Shown: piece by piece, positions 1 through 8,687 of the stretch
Layout: the number at the start of each line of letters is the position of its first letter
How positions within the stretch are numbered: the stretch's first letter is position 1
DNA from: Neobacillus muris
Lineage (GTDB): Bacteria; Bacillota; Bacilli; Bacillales; Cytobacillaceae
DNA: 64,000 bases
Assembly (NCBI RefSeq): GCF_943193175.1
Contig: NZ_CALPDF010000006.1
Span: 62,001-126,000 of the forward strand
Direction: 5' to 3'
Notes under the pieces: generated by a model
The model's database searches: none
What the model was told of the DNA's origin: nothing
What the model saw: only the letters and a program-made list of their open reading frames with translations
Program-made: the position numbers and the translations under genes

Positions 1-163
1 AGAGTTCCAGACCTTCCTCCCCATCTAATGAAGCATATACGTTCCTGAAACGCCTGCCTAAAACCCGCAGGATTTTTTCTCTGGAAAACAATTCATCTTC
101 AACATACAGCACACTGATACCGGAATACGACTGATAGAGAGCCGAAGAACTATTTACGCCCAT
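1..163 (-). CDS. Response regulator receiver domain, N-terminal fragment
   Basis: Reading leftward from an ATG at 163, about 54 codons are visible before the window edge. The start of the protein contains VLYVEDE followed by a stretch running to DGEEGLEL, the pattern of a CheY-like receiver domain: an acidic pair near the N-terminus that binds Mg and the run toward the phospho-acceptor Asp, which lies outside the window. A strong ribosome binding site (GGAAGGTGAGG) sits just upstream of the ATG. The output domain, and so the function (transcription factor, GGDEF protein or other), cannot be seen. The translation and start are clear; the family call rests on a short segment. Confidence 0.7.
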   Translation of the reverse strand, partial: MGVNSSSALYQSYSGISVLYVEDELFSREKILRVLGRRFRNVYASLDGEEGLEL

Positions 164-202
164 AGTAACACCTCACCTTCCTATTTAGTTTGATATGATA
201 AA

Positions 203-234
203 ACCGACCGCTATTTCTAGTTTCGGCCGGTTAC
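203..234 (-). other. Hairpin upstream of the response regulator gene
   Basis: Inverted repeat AACCGGCCG / CGGTCGGTT around a 13-nt loop, followed on the minus strand by TTTTAT. It lies between the response regulator start (163) and the GH18 gene end (447), in the 5' region of the response regulator transcript. It may be a weak terminator or leader hairpin. The rest of 164-410 shows only AT-rich sequence and a weak 38-codon open frame without a convincing ribosome binding site. Confidence 0.35.
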
Positions 235-410
235 ATTGCTTAGTATTGATTTATATAAAATTATATGAGCTCCTCGCCCTCCTTTCAACGGATTCGCAGA
301 TGGTTTTAAAAATCTCCTTATTTTTGTAATAAAATTGACCATTTTTCTACCTTAAATGTTAATAAGGCTCCTCTATTCATAGTATTAACGGTAAAGAAAT
401 CATTTGTAAA

Positions 411-434
411 AAGAAAACCGGCCCATTGGCCGGC
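411..434 (-). terminator. Terminator after the GH18 gene
   Basis: Stem CCGGCC / GGCCGG with a short loop, followed on the minus strand by TTTTCTTTTT, 13 nt past the stop codon of the GH18 gene. Confidence 0.8.
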
Positions 435-446
435 TTATGATCCCTT

Positions 447-2183
447 TTATTTTTTGGTTACATTTTTGTTGGAAGCTGTCTGTAATGCCGTCCAGGCAGA
501 ATCGCCTGCAAAAAATCTTGACCAGCTTGCCACACCGGCAAGGTTATTTTTTGCCGCAAGATTTGCCCGTTTAGTTAATGAGCTTTCATCTTCTATCCAA
601 ATTTTATAAACAGCGTTTTCTTCTGGGGACTCATATTCTGCATAATTTTGCCCGCTTTGCTCATCATAGACCGGCTGCACCCCTTTTGATGCCAGCCAGT
701 CTTTCGCCTGGTCCATCGAGAGGGCGGTTGATGTCACTTGTGTCGTTCCATCCGATTTAGTTTGTTCTTTCCAAAGCCTTGTATAAAGCGGAACGCCCAA
801 AATTAATTTATTATTAGGAACCTCTGTCAACAGCTTTTCTAAATTATTTTCTACCCAAGGAAGACTGGCAACACTGCCTGCCCCTGTAGAGCTTCCCGTA
901 TGTTCATCATATGCCATCACGATCAGATAATCTGAAATTTCAGCTAGTTTTGTTCTTTCATAGAAGGAGGACCAATTATTATTTTCACCCGCTGAAAATG
1001 TAATGTCCATCGATACGACCAGCCCTGCATCGTGCAGGTAAGGAGCAGCTTCTCTCATAAATTGTGTGACTAGCGGCCCATCCTCTGGATTCACATTTTC
1101 AATATCAAAGTTGATTCCTTGCAGCTGATACATTCGACTATAATAGAGAAGCTGCCGAACCATATTTTTACGGGTTTCATAATCCTTAAAGGCTTGATGG
1201 GTCAAGTCCGGATCAAACGAATTTGAAAATACACCCCATACTTGATAGCCTCTCGATTGCGCCCACTGGCTATATTCTAGTGAGGCAAGATTTTTAATCG
1301 AGCCATCCGCTCCAGCTAATGAAAACCAAGTGGGGGAAACCACGTTTATTCCTGTCATTTCGGGAATTTTCGCCATATCTGGATTCTTCGTATAGACAGC
1401 TTCCCATGTTAAGTGGATGGGCCCATCCACTTTTGGCAGAGCAAACGTTTTCCTTTCAGGCACAATTTTAATTTCCTCTTTTTTTCCTGGATTCACATAT
1501 TCCTTTTTGATATACCCGGCGATGCCGTCAGCCTTTCGAACAAGATAATAATCTTGCTTTTCCCCTTCAATTCGGACCTCTTCATTTTTCTTCAGTTGGG
1601 CAGTATAGGGAGACTGCCAGTCTGGCTTTGTCCGGATTCTTAATTTTTCTTTTTTCATTTCCTTATTAATCACTTTTGCACGAATAAATGAATCACCATC
1701 GTGTTCGATCAGGATACCATTAGATTCTTGCAATCTCGTAAATTGGATCGGATATAACGCTAATAGGGGATCAATGGCCATATAAACTTGACCGTTTATT
1801 GTCATAACAGGAGATAATTGCAATGTCACTGGTTCTTCATTGACAAAATAAGTAAGTGAATCGGTTGGCATCTGAACGACTTTATCCTTTGTCGTAATGA
1901 TCACTGATTTTGATTTTTCATCATAACGGATAGCCGAGTCAAGGTTCTCTTGAATTAATTGAATCGGAATATAGTAAGAATCATTTTGCAACACAGCATT
2001 CCCTTGTTGTTTCCCACTAAATATTATCGGGTTTTCCCCAGTTAAATAGGCTTGTTTTTCATTCGAAGCAAAGGGATATAATAGGAAAAAAAACGCGATT
2101 ACACTTAGCAGGATTCCGCTAATCAGCCCCCCAATTAACCACATTTTTGATTTTTTTCGATGAATGATTTCTATGTTTGCCAT
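447..2183 (-). CDS. Membrane-anchored GH18 glycosidase with SH3 and copper-amine-oxidase-like N domains
   Basis: A 578-residue protein, probably a cell-wall or spore peptidoglycan glycosidase on the outer face of the membrane. Residues 14-37 form one transmembrane signal anchor. Residues about 45-160 resemble the stalk-like copper amine oxidase N-terminal repeat common in Bacillus surface proteins, and about 175-232 a bacterial SH3 domain (RIRTKPDWQSPY to GIAGYIKKEYV). The C-terminal half is a glycosyl hydrolase family 18 barrel with the active-site strand GINFDIENV at 356-364, where Glu362 is the expected acid catalyst, and a later VMAYDEH strand. Family members such as B. subtilis YaaH or YvbX are N-acetylglucosaminidase-like enzymes linked to spores or walls. 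The exact substrate is not known. Monocistronic, divergent from plsY. Confidence 0.88.
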   Translation of the reverse strand: MANIEIIHRKKSKMWLIGGLISGILLSVIAFFFLLYPFASNEKQAYLTGENPIIFSGKQQGNAVLQNDSYYIPIQLIQENLDSAIRYDEKSKSVIITTKDKVVQMPTDSLTYFVNEEPVTLQLSPVMTINGQVYMAIDPLLALYPIQFTRLQESNGILIEHDGDSFIRAKVINKEMKKEKLRIRTKPDWQSPYTAQLKKNEEVRIEGEKQDYYLVRKADGIAGYIKKEYVNPGKKEEIKIVPERKTFALPKVDGPIHLTWEAVYTKNPDMAKIPEMTGINVVSPTWFSLAGADGSIKNLASLEYSQWAQSRGYQVWGVFSNSFDPDLTHQAFKDYETRKNMVRQLLYYSRMYQLQGINFDIENVNPEDGPLVTQFMREAAPYLHDAGLVVSMDITFSAGENNNWSSFYERTKLAEISDYLIVMAYDEHTGSSTGAGSVASLPWVENNLEKLLTEVPNNKLILGVPLYTRLWKEQTKSDGTTQVTSTALSMDQAKDWLASKGVQPVYDEQSGQNYAEYESPEENAVYKIWIEDESSLTKRANLAAKNNLAGVASWSRFFAGDSAWTALQTASNKNVTKK

Positions 2184-2363
2184 GTTTACTCTCCTTCCCG
2201 TTTCTATCGTAAAGTATCAAAAAGGAATTGGAAAGTGATTTTTCACGTTTCTTTTAAAATCAAGTATCAAAAACAGCTGATCGTAAAAAAGCAATTAGCG
2301 TTTCAGGTTCAATACATGGTAAAATAGAAACACTGGATTTTATTTTGAAGGAGAATTGTCATA

Positions 2364-2963
2364 ATGGTTCAATTAATTTTAATCTTGGTCCTGGCTTATC
2401 TAATTGGTTCCATCCCTTCCGGTTTAATTGTGGGCAAAGTTTTCTATAAAATGGATATACGTGAACACGGAAGCGGCAACCTGGGAGGAACCAACACTTT
2501 CCGAGTGCTCGGTGTGAAAGCTGGATTGGCTGTTACCTTGGCTGATATACTGAAGGGAACTTTGGCAGCTGCCTTGACGGTTATTTTTTCTGTTGATGTT
2601 AACCCGCTGCTTCCAGGTGTACTGGCTGTATTGGGCCATACTTATCCGATTTTTGCCGGATTCCGCGGCGGTAAAGCTGTTGCGACATCAGGAGGCGTTC
2701 TTTTGTTCTGTGCCCCATATTTATTTTTAACGATTCTATTAGGATTTTTTATTAGTCTTTACATAACAAAATATGTATCGCTATCATCCATGATTGCCGG
2801 CATTATTGCAGTATTATATGTAGTGGTTTTCGGCTTTGTAAAAGCGTGGGATATCCCATTATTAGTCGTAGTTCTTTTATTAGTATCGTTTGTGATTTAT
2901 CGTCACCGCGCCAACATTAAACGAATCATGGATAAAACGGAACCTAAAATAAAATGGTTATAA
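2364..2963 (+). CDS. plsY: Glycerol-3-phosphate acyltransferase PlsY
   Basis: A 199-residue integral membrane enzyme that transfers an acyl group from acyl-phosphate to the sn-1 position of glycerol 3-phosphate, the first step of membrane phospholipid synthesis. The three conserved PlsY loops are visible: SGN-type motif GSGNLGGTN near residue 37, the [13 protein letters not shown] loop near 97, and the last loop before the C-terminal helix ending RHRANIKR. Hydrophobic segments separate them. The ATG follows a GAAGGAGAATTG ribosome binding site. In B. subtilis (yneS) it sits next to yneR, yneQ and yneP, and the same neighbourhood is kept here. Usual family length. Confidence 0.97.
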   Translation: MVQLILILVLAYLIGSIPSGLIVGKVFYKMDIREHGSGNLGGTNTFRVLGVKAGLAVTLADILKGTLAAALTVIFSVDVNPLLPGVLAVLGHTYPIFAGFRGGKAVATSGGVLLFCAPYLFLTILLGFFISLYITKYVSLSSMIAGIIAVLYVVVFGFVKAWDIPLLVVVLLLVSFVIYRHRANIKRIMDKTEPKIKWL

Positions 2964-2966
2964 GAA

Positions 2967-3004
2967 AAACGGAGCATCCGGACTTTCCGGCTGCTCCGTT
3001 TTTT
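2967..3004. terminator. Bidirectional terminator between plsY and the HesB-like selenoprotein gene
   Basis: Long stem AACGGAGCA..TCCGG / CCGGA..TGCTCCGTT followed by T6 on the plus strand; the same hairpin can end the convergent gene at 3003-3293. Confidence 0.85.
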
Positions 3005-3293
3005 ACATTTTTAACAATTGAAAAGACCCTTTACCCAAAACATCATGAACATAATCCAATTTTGTATGGTCAAAGTAAACGAAGTCTTTTTCATGAATCA
3101 ACACTTGAATATCCTCAAATTCAAAGACACGGTCCCCTTGTAATTTCCGCTCCTCCAGAGACAGATTTAATTTTGGGGCACCTCAGCCAATTCCCATGCT
3201 TAACCGCAAAAACAGCTGTTCTTCATTAGAAGTTTTCTCCCTATTTATGATATCGATCAGTACATGATGAGCTTGATTGGTCAGCTTAAACAT
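3003..3293 (-). CDS. HesB/IscA-like selenoprotein (in-frame UGA at codon 37)
   Basis: A 96-residue reading frame that is open only if the TGA at 3185-3183 is read as selenocysteine. It begins MFKLTNQAHHVLIDIINREK; the UGA falls in the motif LSMGIG-U-GAPKLNLSLEE, exactly where HesB/IscA-like proteins carry the first metal-binding Cys of the GxGCGG loop. The frame after the UGA stays open to QLLKM and keeps the family fold pattern (VFEFEDIQVLIHEKD..YFDHTKLDYV). The two C-terminal cysteines of true IscA are absent, so a standard Fe-S scaffold role is uncertain. The hairpin just after the UGA (3164-3147) is only a weak SECIS candidate. It occupies the yneR position beside plsY. selA, selD and two further UGA-containing genes in this window support readthrough. 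The alternative is a Cys gene broken by one TGC-to-TGA change. Confidence 0.75.
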
Positions 3294-3419
3294 ACATTAT
3301 TCACCCCATTTCCAAAATTTTGTCGAATGAGAGAATACAAATTTCCACATAAATATAGTATAGCATGGACAAAGTCTATAAAAATAATCGGCTTATCAAA
3401 GCACTAGGGAGCAGGTAGT

Positions 3420-4568
3420 ATGAAAAAATCGCTTATGACTTCTATCTCAATTGTTCTTGGATGCAGTATACTTGCCTATGCTTTACTCACTCAACCATCA
3501 AATAAAACCAAACCGGTTCCGAAAGTCTACTCCGAAGAGGTCAATCCACAGCGTCCGGCACAAACCATAAACCGGGTCATCACCGAAAAAATAACCGTTG
3601 GCGCAATTGGAGACATTCTCATCCACAGTCCTGTTTATCAGGATGCCTTCAATGGATCGCAATATGAATTTGACCAAATGTTTTCCAATGTAAAATCGCT
3701 CCTAGAAAAACCCGATCTCCTGACAGCCAATCTGGAGAGCACACTCGGAGGGATTGAACTGGGTCTCTCCGGATATCCAACCTTTAATAGTCCGCATGAA
3801 GTAGCAGATGCCCTTGTCCATTCTGGAGTAGATATCGTTTCTACCGCAAACAATCATACATTAGATAAAGGTGAAAAGGGAATTCTTTCTGAAATTGCAT
3901 ATTTAGAAAGTATAGGTCTTCCGCATGTCGGCAGTTTTCAGAATGAACAAGACCGGCATAAATTACGGGTAATTGAAAAAAATGGGATTAAACTCGCTTT
4001 CCTTTCCTATACATACGGAACAAATGGAATTCCTGTTCCAAAAGGGAAAGACTATCTCGTCAATTTAATTGACCGAAAAAAAATGAAAGAGGAGATCCAT
4101 CGTGCCAAGGAAGCATCGGATGCAGTCGTGATGAGCATCCATTGGGGGAATGAGTACCAACGGTTCCCAAACCAGGAGCAAAAGGATCTGGCCCGTTTTC
4201 TTGCCAATGAAGGGGTGGATATCCTTTTTGGGTCGCACCCTCATGTCCTCCAGCCAATGCAATGGATTGAAAGGGCCGATGGCCGAAAAACGTTTGTCAT
4301 TTATTCTTTAGGCAATTTTATTTCTGCCCAGTATGGTGATTACAAAGATATCGGCGGGCTTGCTACCGTTGAAATAACGAAGCGGGTATCAGAACAAGGA
4401 AAAACGGTTGAACTTTCTAGTCCTGCTTTTTATCCCACCTATGTCACGAGTCAAACCTATAATCATTTCCGTGTTGTGCCGTTGGAACAAGCAGGTTCGG
4501 CCGGTCTCAAGAATGCTGATGCAAAATATGATGAAATCCAGCAGCATATGAACCAGTGGCTTAAATAG
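3420..4568 (+). CDS. CapA family (PgsA-like) surface metallophosphatase-like protein
   Basis: A 382-residue protein with an N-terminal signal anchor (residues 5-23) and a CapA/PgsA fold of the calcineurin-like superfamily. Motifs in order: GAIGDILIHSPVY near 61, NLESTLGG near 104, STANNHTLDKG near 141, SIHWGNEYQ near 240, GSHPHVLQP near 271 and YSLGNFISAQ near 294; these Asp, Asn and His residues are the metal ligands of the family. Members are linked to poly-gamma-glutamate capsule export, but stand-alone copies without pgsB/pgsC, as here, are of unknown role. The ATG follows GGGAGCAGGTAGT. No operon partner is visible. Confidence 0.9.
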   Translation: MKKSLMTSISIVLGCSILAYALLTQPSNKTKPVPKVYSEEVNPQRPAQTINRVITEKITVGAIGDILIHSPVYQDAFNGSQYEFDQMFSNVKSLLEKPDLLTANLESTLGGIELGLSGYPTFNSPHEVADALVHSGVDIVSTANNHTLDKGEKGILSEIAYLESIGLPHVGSFQNEQDRHKLRVIEKNGIKLAFLSYTYGTNGIPVPKGKDYLVNLIDRKKMKEEIHRAKEASDAVVMSIHWGNEYQRFPNQEQKDLARFLANEGVDILFGSHPHVLQPMQWIERADGRKTFVIYSLGNFISAQYGDYKDIGGLATVEITKRVSEQGKTVELSSPAFYPTYVTSQTYNHFRVVPLEQAGSAGLKNADAKYDEIQQHMNQWLK

Positions 4569-4626
4569 TTTAGGCTATAGGAGGTCCATTATCACTAATT
4601 ATGTTCTGTTTTTTTAGAGCCTCATA

Positions 4627-4824
4627 AAAGACAATTCTCTCGCTTTCTTATAGGATTTTGTCTTCAAGAGCCCTTATTGAAGACAGTTCTTTTGTTTTCT
4701 TATTGAGTTCTGTCTTTAAGAACCCTTATTGAAGACAGTTCTTTTGTTTTCTTATTGAGTTTTTGTCTTTAAGTGCCCTTATTAAAGACATCTCTTTTGC
4801 TTCTCAATAGTCTCTGTCTTTAAG
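4627..4824. repeat. Four tandem copies of a ~52-bp hairpin repeat
   Basis: Units start near 4627, 4680, 4732 and 4785. The two central units are almost identical (AAGACAGTTCTTTTG..TTATTGAG..CTGTCTTTAAG..CCCTTATTG). Each unit has AAGACAG at the left and CTGTCTT at the right, so each can form its own hairpin; outer copies have drifted. They fill the gap between the converging capA-like gene and yneQ. No gene is seen in them. Confidence 0.85.
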
Positions 4825-4861
4825 CCCGTTAATAACTTCTTTTTGCATCGTGACTTCGATT

Positions 4862-5188
4862 TTATCCTTGCTTCCTATTTTTCCAAATATGCTCCAACAA
4901 TCCTTCTTGTTTTAATATTTCTTCCTGCTTTTCTCCGATTAAATCAAAGTGCGAATACCCATTCTTACGATGATCGATCCAATCCTTCTTGAGACCGTAC
5001 TGCCGTCCCCATTCTGCAAGCTTTTTCAGGTCGCTGCAGCCTACCTTGGTGACGGTTTTATATCCTGGGAATCGGTCATCTAGCCAATAATGAGTTAAAA
5101 AGGCAATTTCACCTTGGTCTATTTTTCGCTTCCATTCTGCTATATCCTGTTTTTTGATTCCGAACGCCACCCTTTTCACCTCATCCAT
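4862..5188 (-). CDS. yneQ: YneQ-like conserved hypothetical protein
   Basis: A 108-residue soluble protein of unknown function, recognised from its position between yneP and the yneR/plsY genes and from its sequence (KKQDIAEWKRKIDQGEIAFLTHYWL). It is basic and aromatic-rich without membrane segments or metal motifs. It ends 22 nt before nothing recognisable on the minus strand other than the hairpin repeats. It lies directly downstream of yneP (22-nt gap), so the two are probably cotranscribed with the AAA+ gene upstream. Confidence 0.75.
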   Translation of the reverse strand: MDEVKRVAFGIKKQDIAEWKRKIDQGEIAFLTHYWLDDRFPGYKTVTKVGCSDLKKLAEWGRQYGLKKDWIDHRKNGYSHFDLIGEKQEEILKQEGLLEHIWKNRKQG

Positions 5189-5210
5189 TGTGCAATATAT
5201 ATTGAAGCCA

Positions 5211-5657
5211 CTATTTTTTCTTTACTTCCTCGTATTTGCGATACCACTCAGGAAAAGCCTTTTTAAAAGATGTTGGCCTGAAATTATCTTTTTTTACGAT
5301 GATATGAGTCGTTTTTCCTTCAGCGCAAACTTCGCCATTTCCATTAATGACACTGTAGCCATAAATAGTCTTAATTCCATCATTAATCTCTACCCAAGTT
5401 TTTACGAATGCCTGGTCACCATACCGCAACGGCTTCTTATAGGTTACTTGGACATCATAAACAGGCGCGTAGTACCCGCTCTCTTCCATATCCACATACT
5501 TATACCCCAGGTCCTCAATAAATCCCGTTCTGCCCAATTCAAAGAACTTCAAATAGTTGGCATGATAAATAACACCCATCATATCTGTATCTGCGTAGTA
5601 AAGCAAGATGGCTCTTGTCGAAACAAAATATTGATCCACTCCGAACTTCCTCTCCAT
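5211..5657 (-). CDS. yneP: Acyl-CoA thioesterase, hotdog fold (YneP-like)
   Basis: A 148-residue 4-hydroxybenzoyl-CoA-thioesterase-family protein expected to hydrolyse acyl-CoA thioesters in the cytoplasm. The N-terminal active-site segment YYADTDMMGVIYHANYLKFFE carries the conserved Asp and the Y/H-x-N-Y-L pattern at the start of the long hotdog helix; Gly-rich and beta segments follow as in the family. Length is normal. It lies 11 nt downstream of the tandem AAA+ gene and 22 nt upstream of yneQ, suggesting one transcript. The physiological acyl group is unknown. Confidence 0.9.
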   Translation of the reverse strand: MERKFGVDQYFVSTRAILLYYADTDMMGVIYHANYLKFFELGRTGFIEDLGYKYVDMEESGYYAPVYDVQVTYKKPLRYGDQAFVKTWVEINDGIKTIYGYSVINGNGEVCAEGKTTHIIVKKDNFRPTSFKKAFPEWYRKYEEVKKK

Positions 5658-5668
5658 TGTCCAAATAA

Positions 5669-7993
5669 TTATTTCTTATTCATTACAGCTCTTACATCGG
5701 ATTCTTCTAGTAAAATGGCCATTTCATCCAGGTTATCTGTGTGTTCATCCATCATTAATCTTGAAGCCTGTGCTTGAATCATTTCATCCACCATATTGGT
5801 CGCAAATCTGCCATTTCCCGTTTGCTGCTCTCGCTGCAACATCTCAAGCAGGAGCTGTTTGGCAGTCTCCGTCAGTTGATATTGATAACGTTTGGCGTAG
5901 GAATCCATAATCGAAAGCAGCTCTTCAGGTGAATAATCAGGGAAATAGAAAAACTTTTTGAAGCGGGAACGCAGACCTGGATTGCTCTCAAGCAGCTCGT
6001 CCATTTCATTAGGATAGCCTGCCAAAATCACCACTAAATTTTCGTTATGCTTGGTCATTTCGTCAACAAGTGTATCAATTACTTCTTTTCCAAAATCACC
6101 GGATGTATGGCTTAACAAGGAATAGGCTTCATCAATAAACAAGACGCCGCCAAGAGCTTCTTTAATTTTCCGCTTTGTTTTCCCAGCTGTCTGTCCCACA
6201 TATCCAGCCACAAAATCAGCTCTGCTCGAAACGATCAAATGGCCTCTTTTTAATATCCCACATTCTTTTAAGAGTTCCGCATAAATTTTTGCAACGGTCG
6301 TCTTCCCTGTTCCCGGCCTTCCAGTGAACACAGAATGGAGCTGTATGGGCACTGCTGGCAGACCTTTATTTCTTCTGAACTGCTGCATTTTTACGAAGGA
6401 AAACAACGACCGCATTTCTGCTTTTAAAGATTCCAAACCGATTAGTTGGTCGAGCTGTTCGATTGGAGCCAATTCTTTTTTCTCTGGCTCAAGGATAAAA
6501 TCCTCGTGATCCAGTAACATATATCTTAAAATATCCTCTCCATCGTCCAGTCCAGATCCCTTTTTAAAAATCGCCTCCAGCACGATATTCCGGACTGTTC
6601 TGGCATTGCCGAAAGTTTCATCCACCCGCTCCTGCTCGATCCGGTGGGCAAGTTCTTTTTTGGCAGCCTCTGTTAAAAAATAATCGTTTTCAGCAGCTGC
6701 GGTTTCAGCAATCAGGATTAATTCTTCATTCGAATAGTTGGGCAAATGAATAAAGTTCGATTGGGGAAAACGGCTGCGCAGGCCGGGATTTGCGTCTAAA
6801 AACGATCGCATTTCCTCAGGGTATCCGGCTAAAATCACTGCAAACTTTCCACCATATTCTTTTCCTGTCATTAATGAAACAAGCGTATCAATAGCTGCTT
6901 GCCCGTAATCGCTGCCGGTCTGGCCTTCACGCTTTAAACTGTATGCTTCATCAATAAACAGCACGCCGCCTATGGACCGCTCGACGATACTCCTGACATT
7001 TTCTTCCGTTTGCCCCATAAACGAACCAACTAGCTGGGCTCGGTTCGTTTCGACGACTTCCTCACGCGGCAATACTCCCAGTTCATGATAAATTTTAGCC
7101 AGCAAGCGGGCCAAGGTGGTTTTCCCAGTTCCCGGATTTCCGGTTAAAATCATATTAAGGCTAAGTTCATCTTTATTTTTAAGTCCCATTTTTTTCCGGT
7201 GTTTTTGGTATTTTAAGAACCGATAATAATCGTTCACCCGTTTTTTAACCGTTTCGATGCCAATTAACTCATTTAGCTGTTCTAACGCTTGTTTATCCGA
7301 GGGGGCAGGCTGCTGTTCCAGAATGAATAACAGTTCCCATTCTCTTTTTATTTCTTCCACTTTAGCTAAATGCAGTTTTAAATCATCCATATACGCAGAT
7401 GTATGAAACACTCCGATTATGGATTCCTCATAGTCCTCGGACGCTTTTAATAATTTGCCCGTTTCCTCAATCGCAGAGGCAAGCAATTCATATAACTGCT
7501 GATATTGTTGAAAAATTTCTTTTCCAAGCATTCCAGATGCAATGTCTTTTTTATGCTGCAAATCCTGGAACCGTTCATCAGCTTCAGATAAAAAGCTTTT
7601 GCAAATCTCAATGTACTGATCTGCCACTTTCTTTTTGGCAGATCGATTATCCGTTTCTCTTATTGGCGGGAAAGAAAGAGAGGACATAACATCTTTCAGC
7701 TTTTTCCACTCCACACCAATTGTGAACTCCTGAGCCCATTTATTGGAAGGATTAAGCTTCAATGCTTTTTCTACTAAAGCAGCCGCTAAAGAATCATCCT
7801 TATTCCTTCCAAGCCTTGAACGGGCGATTAAAGTCAACAGCTGAGATAATATGGCAGGATCATTTTCCTGTCCAATCGCTGCTATTAATGAACTCTCTTC
7901 TTGAATAACACCTGTTTCTGTGAGTTCTTTTTCCCAGTTCATGATCTCCTTTGAATAGTGAACGAATTGGTTTTTTTGCTGATTTACATTCAT
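5669..7993 (-). CDS. Tandem AAA+ ATPase of the SpoVK/CbbX family
   Basis: A 774-residue protein with a ~240-residue N-terminal helical region (TPR-like around 35-95) and two AAA+ modules. Walker A motifs are GNPGTGKT at 285-292 and GRPGTGKT at 558-565; each is followed by a Walker B of the form GGVLFIDEAYSL (about 342-353 and 614-625) and an RSRF sensor/arginine region. The modules match the CbxX/CfqX type seen once in B. subtilis SpoVK (about 320 residues), a sporulation protein of unclear action. A doubled version with an N-terminal adaptor suggests a hexameric remodelling ATPase. It sits between tlp and yneP. The ATG at 7993 follows AGAGATGTGATGAAGAAACC. No GerM/spore partner identifies its substrate. 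Confidence 0.88.
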   Translation of the reverse strand: MNVNQQKNQFVHYSKEIMNWEKELTETGVIQEESSLIAAIGQENDPAILSQLLTLIARSRLGRNKDDSLAAALVEKALKLNPSNKWAQEFTIGVEWKKLKDVMSSLSFPPIRETDNRSAKKKVADQYIEICKSFLSEADERFQDLQHKKDIASGMLGKEIFQQYQQLYELLASAIEETGKLLKASEDYEESIIGVFHTSAYMDDLKLHLAKVEEIKREWELLFILEQQPAPSDKQALEQLNELIGIETVKKRVNDYYRFLKYQKHRKKMGLKNKDELSLNMILTGNPGTGKTTLARLLAKIYHELGVLPREEVVETNRAQLVGSFMGQTEENVRSIVERSIGGVLFIDEAYSLKREGQTGSDYGQAAIDTLVSLMTGKEYGGKFAVILAGYPEEMRSFLDANPGLRSRFPQSNFIHLPNYSNEELILIAETAAAENDYFLTEAAKKELAHRIEQERVDETFGNARTVRNIVLEAIFKKGSGLDDGEDILRYMLLDHEDFILEPEKKELAPIEQLDQLIGLESLKAEMRSLFSFVKMQQFRRNKGLPAVPIQLHSVFTGRPGTGKTTVAKIYAELLKECGILKRGHLIVSSRADFVAGYVGQTAGKTKRKIKEALGGVLFIDEAYSLLSHTSGDFGKEVIDTLVDEMTKHNENLVVILAGYPNEMDELLESNPGLRSRFKKFFYFPDYSPEELLSIMDSYAKRYQYQLTETAKQLLLEMLQREQQTGNGRFATNMVDEMIQAQASRLMMDEHTDNLDEMAILLEESDVRAVMNKK

Positions 7994-8075
7994 GGTTTCT
8001 TCATCACATCTCTATTTAAAGTTTCTCTACTATCTTACCATAGGTTGCGGAGTATAAAAAAATTAGAGGCATTGC

Positions 8076-8125
8076 AATAATGATAAAGGACCAGTTTCTA
8101 AAAGAACTGGTCCTTTATCATTATT
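8076..8125. terminator. Strong bidirectional-looking hairpin at the end of tlp
   Basis: Near-perfect 21-bp stem (AATAATGATAAAGGACCAGTT and its complement) around an 8-nt loop; overlaps the tlp stop codon at 8121. Confidence 0.8.
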
Positions 8126-8348
8126 GTTGTGAATCATTTGCTTCATCTTTTATTTCTGATCGAAATGAAGCAATACTTTCCCGCCTGCGTTCATTCTTGT
8201 CTTCTATCGCTTGGCGCTGTGATTCGCTGTCAGTAAACCGAAGAGACTCTTCTGCTGCCTCCATGTTCTCAATCGTATTATGGACCATCGACTGCAGCTT
8301 TTCTACGTTGTCGCTTCGATCATCTGGGTTTGGTTTGTTATAGGCCAT
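8121..8348 (-). CDS. tlp: Small acid-soluble spore protein Tlp
   Basis: A 75-residue highly charged protein with the Tlp signature ([19 protein letters not shown], then [14 protein letters not shown] and a [20 protein letters not shown] tail). Tlp is a minor spore-core protein made in the forespore under sigma-G. Position next to sspN repeats the B. subtilis order. The ATG follows an AAAGGAGGAGTACGA ribosome binding site. Confidence 0.95.
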   Translation of the reverse strand: MAYNKPNPDDRSDNVEKLQSMVHNTIENMEAAEESLRFTDSESQRQAIEDKNERRRESIASFRSEIKDEANDSQQ

Positions 8349-8441
8349 TCGTACTCCTCCTTTGGCTGTGTGTTTGGTACAGATATAGTTTGTTTCGGTG
8401 AGATGAAAATATTACAGAAAATTAGCTGCAATAAACACAAA

Positions 8442-8473
8442 AAGGCCCGCCGGATTAGATGCCGGCAGGCCTT
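8442..8473 (-). terminator. Terminator after sspN
   Basis: Stem AAGGCCTGCCGG / CCGGCGGGCCTT read on the minus strand, followed by a T-rich run, just past the sspN stop. Confidence 0.75.
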
Positions 8474-8478
8474 CCATA

Positions 8479-8622
8479 TTATTCACCTTTGGTTTGGATT
8501 ACTTGAGCGTGCTCCCCTGATGTATCGTTCATTTTCTTGCCTTTATTACCGGAAAATCCGCGAGGCTGAGTTCCCAGATGTTCAGGTACATGGTGCTTCG
8601 AATCTCGTTTTGGATTACCCAT
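8479..8622 (-). CDS. sspN: Small acid-soluble spore protein N
   Basis: A 47-residue protein, too short for usual gene calling: MGNPKRDSKHHVPEHLGTQP, then GNKGKKMNDTSG and a short tail. The MGNPK start, HLGTQ and GNKGK-M segments match SspN, a minor spore-core protein. A second ATG directly precedes (8625) but the family starts at MGN. Ribosome binding site GGGGGGATC. It keeps the B. subtilis position between tlp and yneN. Confidence 0.9.
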   Translation of the reverse strand: MGNPKRDSKHHVPEHLGTQPRGFSGNKGKKMNDTSGEHAQVIQTKGE

Positions 8623-8687
8623 CATGATCCCCCCTTACTAACATTTTACCCAGAAAGGTGAGGAACCATGTTTGGAAAACTTTTGTG

